Shown: in pieces, positions 1-8,591 of the stretch
Numbering within the stretch: the stretch's first letter is position 1
Layout: each line of letters opens with the position of its first letter
DNA from: AC-32 sp963736055
Lineage (GTDB): Bacteria > Actinomycetota > Thermoleophilia > Gaiellales > Gaiellaceae
DNA length: 64,000 bases
Direction: 5' to 3'
Assembly (NCBI GenBank): GCA_963736055.1
Contig: CAVTNM010000008.1
Coordinates: 124,001 to 188,000 of the forward strand
Translations under genes and position numbers: made by a program
The notes under the pieces: model-generated
Told to the model about the DNA's origin: nothing
Databases searched by the model: none
Seen by the model: only the letters and a program-made list of their open reading frames with translations

Positions 1-2
1 GC

Positions 3-275
3 ACCGCCTCCAGCCACTGGAAGCTGAAGGCCAAGTCCGACGACGGCCGCCTCGAGACGGAGTTCGAGGTCGACCAGAACCGCGTCGGCAGGCGCTGGCG
101 CGTCACGATCTCCCACAACGGCGCGAACGTCTTCAGAGGCATTCGCATGACCGTCGCCCGGAGCGGCTCGTTCACCGTCCGTCGCCTGCTCGCCCCCGCG
201 GCCCCGAACACGATCGTCGCGACCGCGAAGGCACTGCGGGGCGGCGAGAGCTGCCGCGCCGTCCTCTCGCTCTAG
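3..275 (+). CDS. C-terminal end of an unidentified protein (5'-truncated)
   Basis: An open frame enters from the window edge and runs 90 codons to a TAG stop. The product is basic and mixed in character, with WKLKAKSDDGRLETEFEVDQ near the start and a single cysteine (GGESCRAVLSL) near the end. Alternating charged and hydrophobic residues look like beta strands of an exported or surface protein, but I do not recognise the family. A strong hairpin follows 18 bases after the stop. The start and any signal peptide lie outside the window. Confidence 0.6.
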   Translation, partial: TASSHWKLKAKSDDGRLETEFEVDQNRVGRRWRVTISHNGANVFRGIRMTVARSGSFTVRRLLAPAAPNTIVATAKALRGGESCRAVLSL

Positions 276-293
276 CTCATCCCGACCCATCCC

Positions 294-329
294 CACGCCG
301 AGACCGGGCCTCTCCCCGGTCTCGGCGTG
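294..329. terminator. Bidirectional hairpin terminator
   Basis: Two perfect 15-base arms (CACGCCGAGACCGGG and its complement) enclose a 6-base loop. It lies exactly between the end of the upstream plus-strand gene and the end of the minus-strand response regulator, so it can serve both. There is no clear T-run, which is common for GC-rich bacteria. Confidence 0.8.
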
Positions 330-330
330 T

Positions 331-948
331 CTACGAGAGGCCGTGCTCGCGGGCCCAGAGCGCGGCCTGCGTGCGGTCGCTGACGCCGAGCTGCTGGAAG
401 ACCCGCGTCAGGTGGCTCTTCACGGTCTTCTCGCTGATCCCGAGCTCGCGTGCGATCAGCTTGTTCGGCATGCCGGCGGCGACGCAGCGCAGGACCTCCC
501 GCTCGCGCTCGCTCAGTTCAGCCTGCTCGCGCTCGGCGCGCGCCGTGAGCAGGGCGCGGGCGGCCTTCGGGGACAGCGGCGACTCGCCGCGCGAGGCCGC
601 GCGCACCCCGCCGATCAGCTCCTCGGGCTCGGCGTCCTTCAGCAGGTAGCCGATCGCGCCGGCGTCGAGGGCGGCAAGGATCCGCTCGCGGTCGGTCAAC
701 GAGGTCAGGACGACGACCTGCACCCCCTCGCTGGCGGCGACGATTGCACGCGTCGCCTCGATCCCGTCCAGCTTCGGCATCGAGAGGTCCATCAGGACGA
801 CGTCCGGCCGGGTCTGCGCGGCGAGCTCGATCGCCTCGGCGCCATCCGCCGCGCCGCCGACGACCTCGATGTCGGCCGCCGTCGCGAGCAGCCGCTCCAG
901 CCCGGCCCGGACGAGGCCGTGGTCCTCCGCCAGCAGGACCCGGATCAC
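331..948 (-). CDS. NarL/LuxR-family response regulator
   Basis: The 205-residue product has a receiver domain at about residues 1-120, with acidic residues E8-D9, phospho-acceptor Asp54 in VVLMDLSMP and the conserved Lys in GYLLKDAEP. A LuxR-type helix-turn-helix follows at about 141-200 (LSEREREVLRCVAAGMPNK, GISEKTVKSHL). The GTG start overlaps the kinase stop as GTGA, so the two are translationally coupled and form a cognate pair. Its targets and the signal sensed cannot be read from sequence. Confidence 0.93.
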   Translation of the reverse strand: MIRVLLAEDHGLVRAGLERLLATAADIEVVGGAADGAEAIELAAQTRPDVVLMDLSMPKLDGIEATRAIVAASEGVQVVVLTSLTDRERILAALDAGAIGYLLKDAEPEELIGGVRAASRGESPLSPKAARALLTARAEREQAELSEREREVLRCVAAGMPNKLIARELGISEKTVKSHLTRVFQQLGVSDRTQAALWAREHGLS

Positions 949-2261
949 GCGGCAACCTCGACCGAGACGCGCGAGCCCCGTCCCGGAGCGGAGTTGACCT
1001 CGAGCTCGCCGCCCGCGTCCCGGGCGAGGTCTTTGAGCATCCGCAGCCCGAAGTGCCCTGCGTCCTCGTAATGCCCGGGGTCGAAGCCGCGGCCGTCGTC
1101 CTCCACGAGGAGCCTGGCCCGGCCGTTCTCCGCGCCGACCTCGACCCGAACGTGCTTCGCATCCGCGTACTTGATCACGTTCCGCATCGCCTCCTGGGCG
1201 ACGCGGAAGAAGAGCGCCTCGGTGTCGCGGCCCAGCCGGAGCCCGTCGTCCACGTCGAGCGCCGTCTCGATCCCGCGCGCCTCGGAGGCCCCGAGCAGGT
1301 CGGCGAGCGCCGCCTCCAGGCCGGCCCGGTGGAGCTCGGGCGGGTAGATCTCGACGAGGAGCGTGCGCAGCTGGCTGATGCCGTGCCTCGTCTCCGCCGC
1401 CGCCTCGCGCAGCTCCGAGTCGTAGGGCGCCGACGCGCCCTCCGCCGCGGCCGAGAGCGAGTACGAGACCGCCGCGAGGTCTTGCACGACGCCGTCGTGC
1501 AGGTCCCGCGCGATCCGCCGGCGTTCCATGTCCGACGCCTCGATCGCACTCCGCAGGAGCCGCTCGCGCTCCTCCTGGCCTCGCTGCACGCGCCTGGCCA
1601 ACCACCAGGCGAGCGGGAGCTGGATCAGAGCAAGCAGGATCAACCCGCCGAGCATCACGGGCGCGAACTGCCGGAAGATCCGGCGCCCGCGGGCGGAGAT
1701 GAAACTCGAGCGGTAGTACGTCTCGTAGCGGAGCCGGACCCCGTCCGGAGTCTGCACGGGCAGGTAGACCTCCAGCAGCCTGCCGAACTTGCGCTCGAAG
1801 CGGTTCTCGGGCTTCGAGAGGTCGCTGACGGCGGCCTCGGGCGTGCTGTTCTGGAACTCGGCGCGGTCGCCGGGGCTCATCGCGTAGCGTGCCCCGATCA
1901 GGCGAGGCTCGTCCGAGTAGACGACGCGGCCGGAGCGGTCCCAGATCTTCACGCGTGCGATCGCCTGCGCGATCGAGACGTCGCTCAGCACCCGCTCCTT
2001 CACGACGCGGTCGACGCGCGCAATCGCCTTCGGATCCCCTCGCAGGAGCCCGTCGCTCAGCGAGGGCTCGACCGACCCCTGGGCGGCGATGAGCGTCTGG
2101 TCCTTCGCGTCACGGATCGCCTCGGCGTCACCCGCACGTCGGAAGAGCCACACGCCGAGCAGGCTGACGAGCACGACGGCGACCAGGCCGCTGGCCACGT
2201 ACCGGCCCAGCGCTTCCCGCACGGGATTTCGGCCGGCCGCGGGCCGGCGCCGCCATCTCAC
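945..2261 (-). CDS. Sensor histidine kinase, NarX/DesK type
   Basis: A 438-residue membrane kinase. One membrane helix (about residues 20-41) and a second (about 197-219) flank an extracytoplasmic region of about 155 residues of unknown fold. The cytoplasmic part has a HisKA_3 dimerisation domain with phospho-accepting His in RRRIARDLHDGVVQDL, then a HATPase_c domain with N-box AMRNVIKYA and G-box DDGRGFDPG. It phosphorylates the response regulator encoded immediately downstream. The start is GTG. No recognised ligand-binding domain is visible between the helices. Confidence 0.93.
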   Translation of the reverse strand: MRWRRRPAAGRNPVREALGRYVASGLVAVVLVSLLGVWLFRRAGDAEAIRDAKDQTLIAAQGSVEPSLSDGLLRGDPKAIARVDRVVKERVLSDVSIAQAIARVKIWDRSGRVVYSDEPRLIGARYAMSPGDRAEFQNSTPEAAVSDLSKPENRFERKFGRLLEVYLPVQTPDGVRLRYETYYRSSFISARGRRIFRQFAPVMLGGLILLALIQLPLAWWLARRVQRGQEERERLLRSAIEASDMERRRIARDLHDGVVQDLAAVSYSLSAAAEGASAPYDSELREAAAETRHGISQLRTLLVEIYPPELHRAGLEAALADLLGASEARGIETALDVDDGLRLGRDTEALFFRVAQEAMRNVIKYADAKHVRVEVGAENGRARLLVEDDGRGFDPGHYEDAGHFGLRMLKDLARDAGGELEVNSAPGRGSRVSVEVAA

Positions 2262-2341
2262 GGTGAAAGTCTGCCCGAGGCGCCGGAGCCCCGCTTAGGC
2301 CCGCTACTCCTGGATGCCGACGGGGGACCCCAGGTTCGGAA

Positions 2342-2384
2342 TGGGCGTGGCTGGGATTGAACCAGCGACCTCCCGCGTGTGAAG
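2342..2384 (-). repeat. Displaced 3' half of tRNA-Val: probable island attachment-site scar
   Basis: These 43 bases match the 3' half of the intact tRNA-Val(CAC) at 10081-10152, from the anticodon loop to the discriminator base, in the same orientation, with two differences. Both fall in the outermost T-stem pair and are complementary (C-G in the intact gene, G-C here), so the stem still pairs. There is no D-arm or 5' acceptor strand, so this is not a functional tRNA. It marks the far end of the island. Confidence 0.8.
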
Positions 2385-2685
2385 ATGCGCTGGCCTTGCG
2401 GTCAGCCTCGCCCGGCTGCGGATTCGGTTGTTCAAGCCGGTCCGGGGCGCGCGCCGAAACCAGAGGAAACTCGGTGTGGGTTCCAACTTGGTTCCACGCG
2501 CGCATCGCATATGCACACGCGCTACTCGGGCGGACTTCCCAGTCGGAAAACCGTCGGTTGACGTCCGAGGCGGCTCCATACGCTGCGACCCATAGAACCG
2601 TTCGACCCTCAGCCAGGAAACACGCCTGAGCCGACTACCCGCCACCCAGTTTTGAGTGCAGGCGTCTACGTGATCCTCGCCGTGC
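2385..2685. other. Non-coding left end of the putative island
   Basis: No convincing gene is visible here. The stretch holds the direct-repeat motif GGTTCCAACTTGGTTCCA at 2479-2496, which recurs in near-identical form close to the other end at 9995-10013. The short open frames on both strands lack family features and look like chance frames. Confidence 0.5.
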
Positions 2686-3720
2686 TCACGTTCTTCGAGT
2701 AGGTACCGACTGCTCAGCCTGCTCGAACTCCGCACGCATCTCGGTCACCTGCGGGAGCACGGCCAGCGCAGGCAGCATCGGCAGCCAGAGGTTGAAGAGC
2801 CGGTAGACGACGACACCCAAGAGGGCACGCACGAACGGGAAGCCGACCCAGTGGAGCGCGAAGGTCATCGCGATCTCGACGATGCCGGCACCGCCCGCCG
2901 GCAGCGAGCGCCTCGTAAGGACATAGCCGGTCGCGTAGCCGACGATCAGCGCCGGGACGGAGAGGCGCGGGTTTCCGAAGACCTGCAGCGCTCCCCAGAG
3001 GCACGCGATGTCGCCCGCCCAGTACGCCGCGGCACCGAGGAGCCCGAGCCCGTGCTCGCGCGGCGGCGCGACGAACATCGTCCGCAGGATCGAGAGCCCG
3101 GCGACGGCGTGCGCGAACCACTGGCGAAGGCGCCCGCCGTCTCCAGGGTCCGAGTAGCGCGGCGCGCGCTTCGGCGAGCTGAGCCAGACCGCAACCAGCG
3201 CTCCGGGGATGACCGCGAGCCACGGCAGCGTCAGGCTGAGAGGCACGTCTTCACCGTCCACGAGCAGCGCGATCGCCGAAACCAGGGCCGCGGGCGCGAG
3301 GACCGCGTATTCGAGGGCACCGAGCGCGAGCACGCGCGCGACCGCGCCGTCCCGATTCTCCCCGGCGTTGCGCAGCGCCCAGTAATCGACCGCGAAGCCG
3401 CCGCTCGTCCTCGTCGCGGCGAACACGCCGAAGCCTGCGACCACCGTCCGGAGGGACTCGCCGAAGGTCAGCGTCGGACCGTTGTCGACGCGGGCCGTGT
3501 CGCGGACGACCAAGACGTAACCGGCGTACGCGAGCAGCTGACCGCCGAAGCAGAGTACGAGCCACGCTGGGTGCAGGTTCTGCGCGGCGCGATCGAGTCG
3601 CTCACCGCCGGCGAGGTCGGCCAGCAGCGCCACGGCGCCGAGGGCCAGCACCGTTGGCACGACGACGATCAGCAGCGGGTGCCGCTCGAGCCGTTCGCGC
3701 GCGAGTCGCAATGCAGTCAT
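2686..3720 (-). CDS. UPF0104/YbhN-like membrane protein (lysyl-PG synthase transmembrane fold)
   Basis: A 344-residue integral membrane protein with about seven or eight hydrophobic segments. The C-terminal motif SLPAGGAGIVEIAMTFALHW matches the PGGxGxxE loop of the YbhN/MprF flippase-like family, whose better known members flip or modify membrane lipids. It lacks the soluble lysyltransferase domain of full MprF, so a lipid transport or flippase role is more likely than aminoacylation. It is the first gene inside the putative island, and nothing nearby defines its substrate. Confidence 0.75.
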   Translation of the reverse strand: MTALRLARERLERHPLLIVVVPTVLALGAVALLADLAGGERLDRAAQNLHPAWLVLCFGGQLLAYAGYVLVVRDTARVDNGPTLTFGESLRTVVAGFGVFAATRTSGGFAVDYWALRNAGENRDGAVARVLALGALEYAVLAPAALVSAIALLVDGEDVPLSLTLPWLAVIPGALVAVWLSSPKRAPRYSDPGDGGRLRQWFAHAVAGLSILRTMFVAPPREHGLGLLGAAAYWAGDIACLWGALQVFGNPRLSVPALIVGYATGYVLTRRSLPAGGAGIVEIAMTFALHWVGFPFVRALLGVVVYRLFNLWLPMLPALAVLPQVTEMRAEFEQAEQSVPTRRT

Positions 3721-3928
3721 CCGTGCTCACACCATCGACTCGAGGCTGCCGTACCTCAATGCTCCACGACTCTGGACTCCGACGCGCGTGCCGTCCCTCC
3801 CTAGCGCCCGATCGACCTTGGCGGCCCCTTCATCTTGCTCGATCTCGCGTTCTCGACTCAGAGCTCGAACAACAGGACGGCACGCCTGCCGTCACCCTCG
3901 GGCAAGTCCCTGGGAGCTAGCCTGGCTG

Positions 3929-4417
3929 TTAGCCGCCGCCACCCCCGATCGGCGGAGATGCCTTGAACGTCGCCTCGAGGCCGCGGATGAAGGCGGCCTT
4001 CTCGCTCGTCGAGAGCCTCGCTCCCGAGTGGTTCGGCATCACCGTGTAGTAGGACGGCGGCATCGAGCCGCCCTGGATGGATTCCACGATGTCCGAGACG
4101 CCCGTGTCCTGCGCGCGGTTCCATTCCGAGAAGTTGAGCGACGAGCGACCAGCCTTGACGTGGCTCTCGACCCACCAGGAGACCGGCGCGACGTTCGTGT
4201 ACCAGGGCCACTTCGTCTGGTTGCTGTGGCAGTCGAAGCACGCGTCGACCGCGAAGGCCCGCGTCTGGGGCGAGTCCCAGCCTGGCTCCTGGAGCACCGG
4301 CGGATTCGTGTGATCGCGCCCGTAGGGAATCGCCTGGATGAGCACGAAGAGGCCGACGAGACCGCCCACCACGTATAGAAGGAGCCGTCTCCATGATCGT
4401 CGCCCGCCGCGGGTCAT
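3929..4417 (-). CDS. Haem-binding domain protein (single CxxCH, membrane-anchored)
   Basis: A 162-residue protein with an N-terminal membrane anchor at about residues 11-27 (LLLYVVGGLVGLFVLIQ). It is followed by CFDCHSN, a c-type haem attachment site, and the pattern WPWYTNVAPVSWW, typical of the Haem_bd domain family. It is probably a periplasm-facing monohaem electron carrier. The C-terminus ends in a glycine run. No cytochrome maturation gene is nearby. Confidence 0.82.
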   Translation of the reverse strand: MTRGGRRSWRRLLLYVVGGLVGLFVLIQAIPYGRDHTNPPVLQEPGWDSPQTRAFAVDACFDCHSNQTKWPWYTNVAPVSWWVESHVKAGRSSLNFSEWNRAQDTGVSDIVESIQGGSMPPSYYTVMPNHSGARLSTSEKAAFIRGLEATFKASPPIGGGGG

Positions 4418-4612
4418 CGAGCGAGGTTGGCGGCGCGGGCGTGTTCGAGCATCCGCGACAGACCTGACCGCGTTTCGGGGAACTACGGAATCGTTGGCGC
4501 CGCGTGAGGTTCTGCAGGACGAAGAGGACGTTCGCTGGCCGCTCTGCGAGGCGACGCATCAGGTACGGGTACCACGAAGGGCCGAGCTGCGAGAAGACTC
4601 TCTCGCGCGCGC

Positions 4613-4678
4613 GTGGACGCGTGCTTCGACTGCAACCACGGCAAGACCGGCGTGACCCCGAACGCGATCGAGCGCTAG
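4613..4678 (+). other. Inverted fragment resembling the haem-attachment region
   Basis: A 21-base segment at 4613-4633 matches the complement of 4229-4249, the haem-site coding DNA of the neighbouring haem-binding gene, at 20 of 21 positions. Read forward it gives VDACFDCNHGKTG and stops at TAG. The site is CxxCN rather than CxxCH and there is no start codon, so it looks like a leftover fragment, not a gene. Confidence 0.35.
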
Positions 4679-5205
4679 TAGCCGCGGGTCGTTGTCGTCG
4701 GCGTCGTCGTCGTCTGCGTCTTCCCTGAAACGACCACGTGCCAGGTGAAGCTCCGGCCGCCGAATTGGTCGGAGGCGCCGTTGCCCGTGACCTTCCCCGG
4801 CGAGCCGTCGGGCGAGAAACGGTAGAGCGGCCTGCCATCGAACGTGACCTGGCTCTTGCCGTCGGGGCGCATAACCGTGCCGAGCTTTGACATCAGGCTC
4901 GACGACGCGGTCGCGCCGCTCACGCCCGGCGAGAGTGTCAGCGGAACCCAAATGGTGGTGCAGCTGCCGGTGCAGCGCACGGCCCCCCTCTTCTCCTGGT
5001 CGGGGCTGTACAGGGCGAAGCCCTTGGAGTCGACAAGGACGGTGCCGACGCCCGAGACCGTCTTCGATGAAACGGTATCGCCCGCCGCGGCAGGGTTCGA
5101 GGCGCTGCTGCTCGAGCTGCTGCTCGAGCTCCCGCAGGCACTGAGGCCTACGGCCGCGCTGGCGGCCAGCCCGAGAGCGGCGGTGTAGATCGCGATTCGG
5201 TTCAT
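4675..5205 (-). CDS. Secreted lipoprotein with PF03640-type repeats
   Basis: The 176-residue product begins with a lipoprotein signal peptide ending in the lipobox GLSAC at about residue 24, then a long serine linker. Two copies of the secreted-repeat motif follow: VLVDSKGFALYSPDQEK with CTGSCTTIWVPL, and QVTFDGRPLYRFSPD ending in FTWHVV. The family is common in actinobacterial envelopes and its function is not established. I chose the ATG that gives a proper signal peptide rather than an in-frame start further upstream. The tail is threonine-rich. Confidence 0.83.
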   Translation of the reverse strand: MNRIAIYTAALGLAASAAVGLSACGSSSSSSSSSASNPAAAGDTVSSKTVSGVGTVLVDSKGFALYSPDQEKRGAVRCTGSCTTIWVPLTLSPGVSGATASSSLMSKLGTVMRPDGKSQVTFDGRPLYRFSPDGSPGKVTGNGASDQFGGRSFTWHVVVSGKTQTTTTPTTTTRGY

Positions 5206-5447
5206 GCCTTGAAATACGCGAAGGAGCGGCGACCGGATCTCGCGCACAGCGGCAGAGTGCACGTCAGTTTGGCCCGGAGGTGTCCCGGTTGGCTGGGAAC
5301 GTCTTCGGCGCCGCGGCGACGTCGTGGTGTCAGCAGCCGGGCGCTTCCCACATTCCACGCCTAAGACGTACTCCCCAAGCGGCCGAGAAACTCTTTCGGA
5401 GAGAGCGCCCGCTGATCCAACGGCTCAGCCGGCGCTCCGTCTGCCGG

Positions 5448-5453
5448 TACCCT
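5448..5453 (+). promoter_or_regulatory. Leaderless -10 box (TACCCT) for the CarD gene
   Basis: TACCCT ends 6 bases before the GTG start, the spacing seen before many starts in this window. It favours the second of two adjacent GTG codons as the start. Confidence 0.5.
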
Positions 5454-5459
5454 GCCGTG

Positions 5460-5954
5460 GTGCGACTGGCAGTCGGGGACATGGTCGTCTACGCCTCGCA
5501 CGGGGCAGGGCACGTGGCAGCCAGGGAGAGAAGGGTCGTCCTCGGCAAGCGGCAAGAGGTCATCGTGCTTGCGCTCGCGGACGGGCTCTCGGTGGAGCTG
5601 CCGATGGAGCGCGCACACGAGCTGCTACGGCCGCTGGCGAGCGAGGCGGACATGTCCCAGGTGCAGAAGACACTGGGCGCAGATCACGCCGCCAACAGGG
5701 ATCCCTGGCTCAAGCGTCGGAGGGACTCACAGGCGAAGCTGACAGGTGGCAATCCCATCGAGCTCGCAGAGATCATCCGTGACAGCGCGCATCGCGAGTG
5801 GACGCTGAGCGCGAAATCGCAGTTGTCTCCGGGCGAAAGGGATCTCTTCGTTAAAGCACGCCAGCTTCTCTCGCATGAGATTGCCCTGGCGCGTGGCGTC
5901 GAGCCGGCGGAAGCGAACGCCTGGATCGACGAGCAACTCACGCGATCTGGTTGA
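5460..5954 (+). CDS. CarD-family RNA polymerase-binding transcription regulator
   Basis: A 164-residue protein with the CarD/TRCF RNA-polymerase interaction domain at the N-terminus (VGDMVVYASHGAGHV). A helical C-terminal DNA-binding part follows (LSPGERDLFVKARQLLSHEI). Length and layout match mycobacterial CarD, which stabilises open complexes at promoters. Being inside the putative island, it may be an extra copy rather than the housekeeping CarD. GTG 5457 is an alternative start. Confidence 0.87.
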   Translation: MRLAVGDMVVYASHGAGHVAARERRVVLGKRQEVIVLALADGLSVELPMERAHELLRPLASEADMSQVQKTLGADHAANRDPWLKRRRDSQAKLTGGNPIELAEIIRDSAHREWTLSAKSQLSPGERDLFVKARQLLSHEIALARGVEPAEANAWIDEQLTRSG

Positions 5955-6065
5955 TCAGCCGGGGAAGCGGATCTCGCGCTCCAACTCCGCCAGCCGAGCA
6001 CCGGGACACGACTGTGACTGCCCGGCGCCGGCTCGACCAAGCCTGGCTGTCCTCGACGCGGACAG

Positions 6066-6677
6066 CTACGCGGCCGGTTGTGCATCGGACTCGAAGCGGC
6101 GCCCGAGCACCTTGTCGATGATGCCGTACTCCTTCGCTTCCTCTGCGGTCATGAAGTAGTCGCGCTCCATGTCCTTGGAGACCTTCCCGAGCGTCTGCCC
6201 ACTGTGCTCAGCGACGATCTCCTCCATCCGCCGCTTGAGCGCGATTGCCTCGCGCGCCTGGATCTCGATGTCGCTCGCCTGCCCCTCGAAGCCGCCCCAG
6301 AGCTGGTGGATGAGGATCTTCGTGTTCGGAAGCGCCATCCGTTTGCCCTTCGCGCCGGCGGCAAGCAGGAGCGCGCCCAGCGACATCGCGATCCCGACGG
6401 AGATCGTCGCGATCTCAGGTTTGACGAACTGCATCGTGTCGTAGATGGCGAGACCGGCGTAAACGGAGCCGCCAGGGCAGTTGATGTAGAGCGAGATGTC
6501 CTTGTCGGGGTCCTCGGACTCGAGATGGAGCAGTTCGGCGATGGTCAAGTTGGCGATTGCGTCGTCGATCGGTGTGCCGAGGAAGATGATCCGCTCGTTG
6601 AGCAGACGCGAGTAGATGTCGAACGTGCGCTCGCCGTGCACGGTCTGCTCGACCACCATCGGAATCAACGGGCTCAT
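6066..6677 (-). CDS. clpP: ATP-dependent Clp protease proteolytic subunit (island copy)
   Basis: A 203-residue serine peptidase that forms the ClpP barrel and degrades substrates unfolded by a Clp ATPase. The catalytic triad is visible: Ser99 in GIAMSLGALLLAAG, His124 in KILIHQLWGG, and the Asp region ERDYFMTAEEAKEYGIID. The start MSPLIPMVVEQT aligns with the other ClpP at 58280-58867, to which it is clearly paralogous. The two copies are unlinked rather than a tandem pair, and no ClpX or ClpC gene is adjacent. Confidence 0.95.
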   Translation of the reverse strand: MSPLIPMVVEQTVHGERTFDIYSRLLNERIIFLGTPIDDAIANLTIAELLHLESEDPDKDISLYINCPGGSVYAGLAIYDTMQFVKPEIATISVGIAMSLGALLLAAGAKGKRMALPNTKILIHQLWGGFEGQASDIEIQAREAIALKRRMEEIVAEHSGQTLGKVSKDMERDYFMTAEEAKEYGIIDKVLGRRFESDAQPAA

Positions 6678-6862
6678 CGCTGCTTCTGGATACTGTGCTT
6701 TCAGGCGTCGGCATGGGAGCGCGACCCGCTCAAGCCGAGGCGAGAAACCGACGCACTGAGCATCACACCACCACGAGGGCGGAGATAGGCTCAGCCGAGT
6801 GGACGTTGTGTTCGAGGTCGCCAGCCAGCCGTGCACGCGTCGGCGAGCGCGCTGCGACGCTG

Positions 6863-7078
6863 ATGGCGGAGACCCTAAGGGTGAAGGCGGCGCACGAGCC
6901 TGGCGCCGAAGGAACCGTAGAGGTCCGGGCCGTCGCCGACCCGATCAGCCTGGGCGGACACGGGGTTGAGGCGGTCTCTTACGCGCTGAACGCTTCGACT
7001 GGCGGCAGCGATCGACCTTGGGCGCTCTTCGACGCCGTCAAGCAACTGCACGACGAGCGGCCACGTCAGAAGAGCTAG
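6863..7078 (+). CDS. Possible small protein of unknown function
   Basis: This lies in the roughly 515-base stretch between the divergent clpP and fabF genes. A 71-codon frame reads MAETLRVKAAHEPGAEGTVE and ends DAVKQLHDERPRQKS. It does not resemble an acyl carrier protein, which one might expect beside FabF, and I know no family for it. There is no clear ribosome site. Much of the support is only that the region is otherwise empty, so it may be non-coding. Confidence 0.25.
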   Translation: MAETLRVKAAHEPGAEGTVEVRAVADPISLGGHGVEAVSYALNASTGGSDRPWALFDAVKQLHDERPRQKS

Positions 7079-7192
7079 AGGACAGCCTGCCCGTCGAGTC
7101 GAGAACCTCGGCAAGCGCCACGAGATCGGTGAGCGACTCCTCGACCGGCTCGCCAGCTCTGCGGCGAATCGAGGGCAACGGTGGCCGCTTTC

Positions 7193-8456
7193 ATGAGCGC
7201 TGACCGGCGGGTCGTGGTGACCGGCTTGGGCGCTGTTACTCCGCTCGGCCCGGACATGGACACGAGCTGGCGTCGGCTCTTGGCTGGAGAAGGTGGCGGC
7301 GGCCCGATCACCGCCTTCGCCGCTTCGGATCCATTCTGTGCGGATCGCTTGTGAGGCGAGCGACTTCGAGCCGGAGCGCTGGCTCGATCGGAAGACCATC
7401 CGCAAGATCGACCGCTTCGCGCAGCTTGCTGTGGCCGCCGCGCGGATGGCGGAAAGCGACGCTGGGCTAGAGATCAGGTCTGAGCCCGATCGGGTCGGTG
7501 CTTCGATTGCGACCGCGCAAGGGGGTGTCGCGAGCCTCGCGGCGTGTCTGCGCGAACTCGGTGAGTCTCAACGGATCCATCCCAGTCTAGTGACGGCGTT
7601 CATGCCGAACATGGCGGCCGGGTGGGTGTCGATGGAGCTGGGGACACGCGGCCCGCTAGGCGCCCCGTGCACGGCGTGCGCCGCGTCAGCGATGGCGGTC
7701 GGCGAGGGGTACGACGCGATCCGGTTGGGGCGGGCAGAAGTGATGCTCTGCGGGGGAAGCGAGGCGGGGATCACCGAGCTGGCGGTTGCAGGCTTTGCAG
7801 CCATGCGAGCACTCTCATCCCGAAACGGCGATCCCGCAGGTGCCAGTCGGCCCTTTGACGCCGACCGGGACGGCTTCGTGATGGGCGAGGGGGCAGCCGT
7901 CCTCGTGCTGGAGGAGGTGGAACACGCTCGTGCCCGTGGCGCCAAGGTCTACGCGGAGCTCGCCGGCTACGGCCTCAGCTCAGACTCCTTCCACATGACC
8001 GAGCCCGATCCGCTCGGCGCCGGACAAGCCCGTGCGGTGGAGGCTGCGCTGGCTGACGCGGCGCTCGATCCGACAGACGTCGACTACGTCAACGCCCACG
8101 CAAGCTCAACGGGGCTCGGCGACGCGATCGAGACGCGCGCTCTCAAGCTGGCGCTCGGCGAGGACAAGGTCTCGACGCTCCCGGTCTCGGGAACGAAAGG
8201 CGCGACCGGTCACTGCCTTGGAGCCGCGGGTGCGGTCGAAGCGGCATTCACCGTCCTCGCGGTCAACCGCGACATCGTGCCCCCAACGATCAACTACCAG
8301 ACGCCTGATCCCGCTTGTGACATCGACTGCGTGCCTAACAACGCGCGGGAGCTCCCGGTCCGCGTCGCGCTGAGCAACAGCTTCGGCTTCGGCGGTCACA
8401 ACGCTGCCCTCATCATGCGCAAGGTTGTCGACGTGCTGGAACCGCAGAGCGCATAA
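7193..8456 (+). CDS. fabF: 3-oxoacyl-ACP synthase II, FabF type (N-terminal frameshift)
   Basis: A KAS II condensing enzyme. The active-site Cys is in PCTACAAS, the two catalytic His are in NAHASSTG and GATGHCLGAAG, and the Lys is in SGTKGATG. The N-terminal motif RRVVVTGLGAVTPLG starts at ATG 7193, but that frame stops at 7352. The homologous continuation VRIACEASDFEPE is in another frame, so a one-base indel lies near 7330-7340. Either the gene is damaged or the consensus has an error; every catalytic residue is intact downstream. It lies in the putative island with no other fatty-acid genes beside it. Confidence 0.85.
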
Positions 8457-8591
8457 CCCGGGTCGGAGAGTGCGGCGGGATGCTCGCCGCGCCGACCTGC
8501 GGAGTCGGCGGCTACGGCGGCGAAACGCTGCGGCGCACCACCCCATCTGTACCGCCTCTAGATGCGGGGCGACCCCACGACCGCTCGTGCG

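Noticed and set aside
2128..2735. Overlapping minus-strand frames of 125 and 143 codons at the left island end
   Set aside because: They read through the tRNA scar and the kinase gene start and show no family features.
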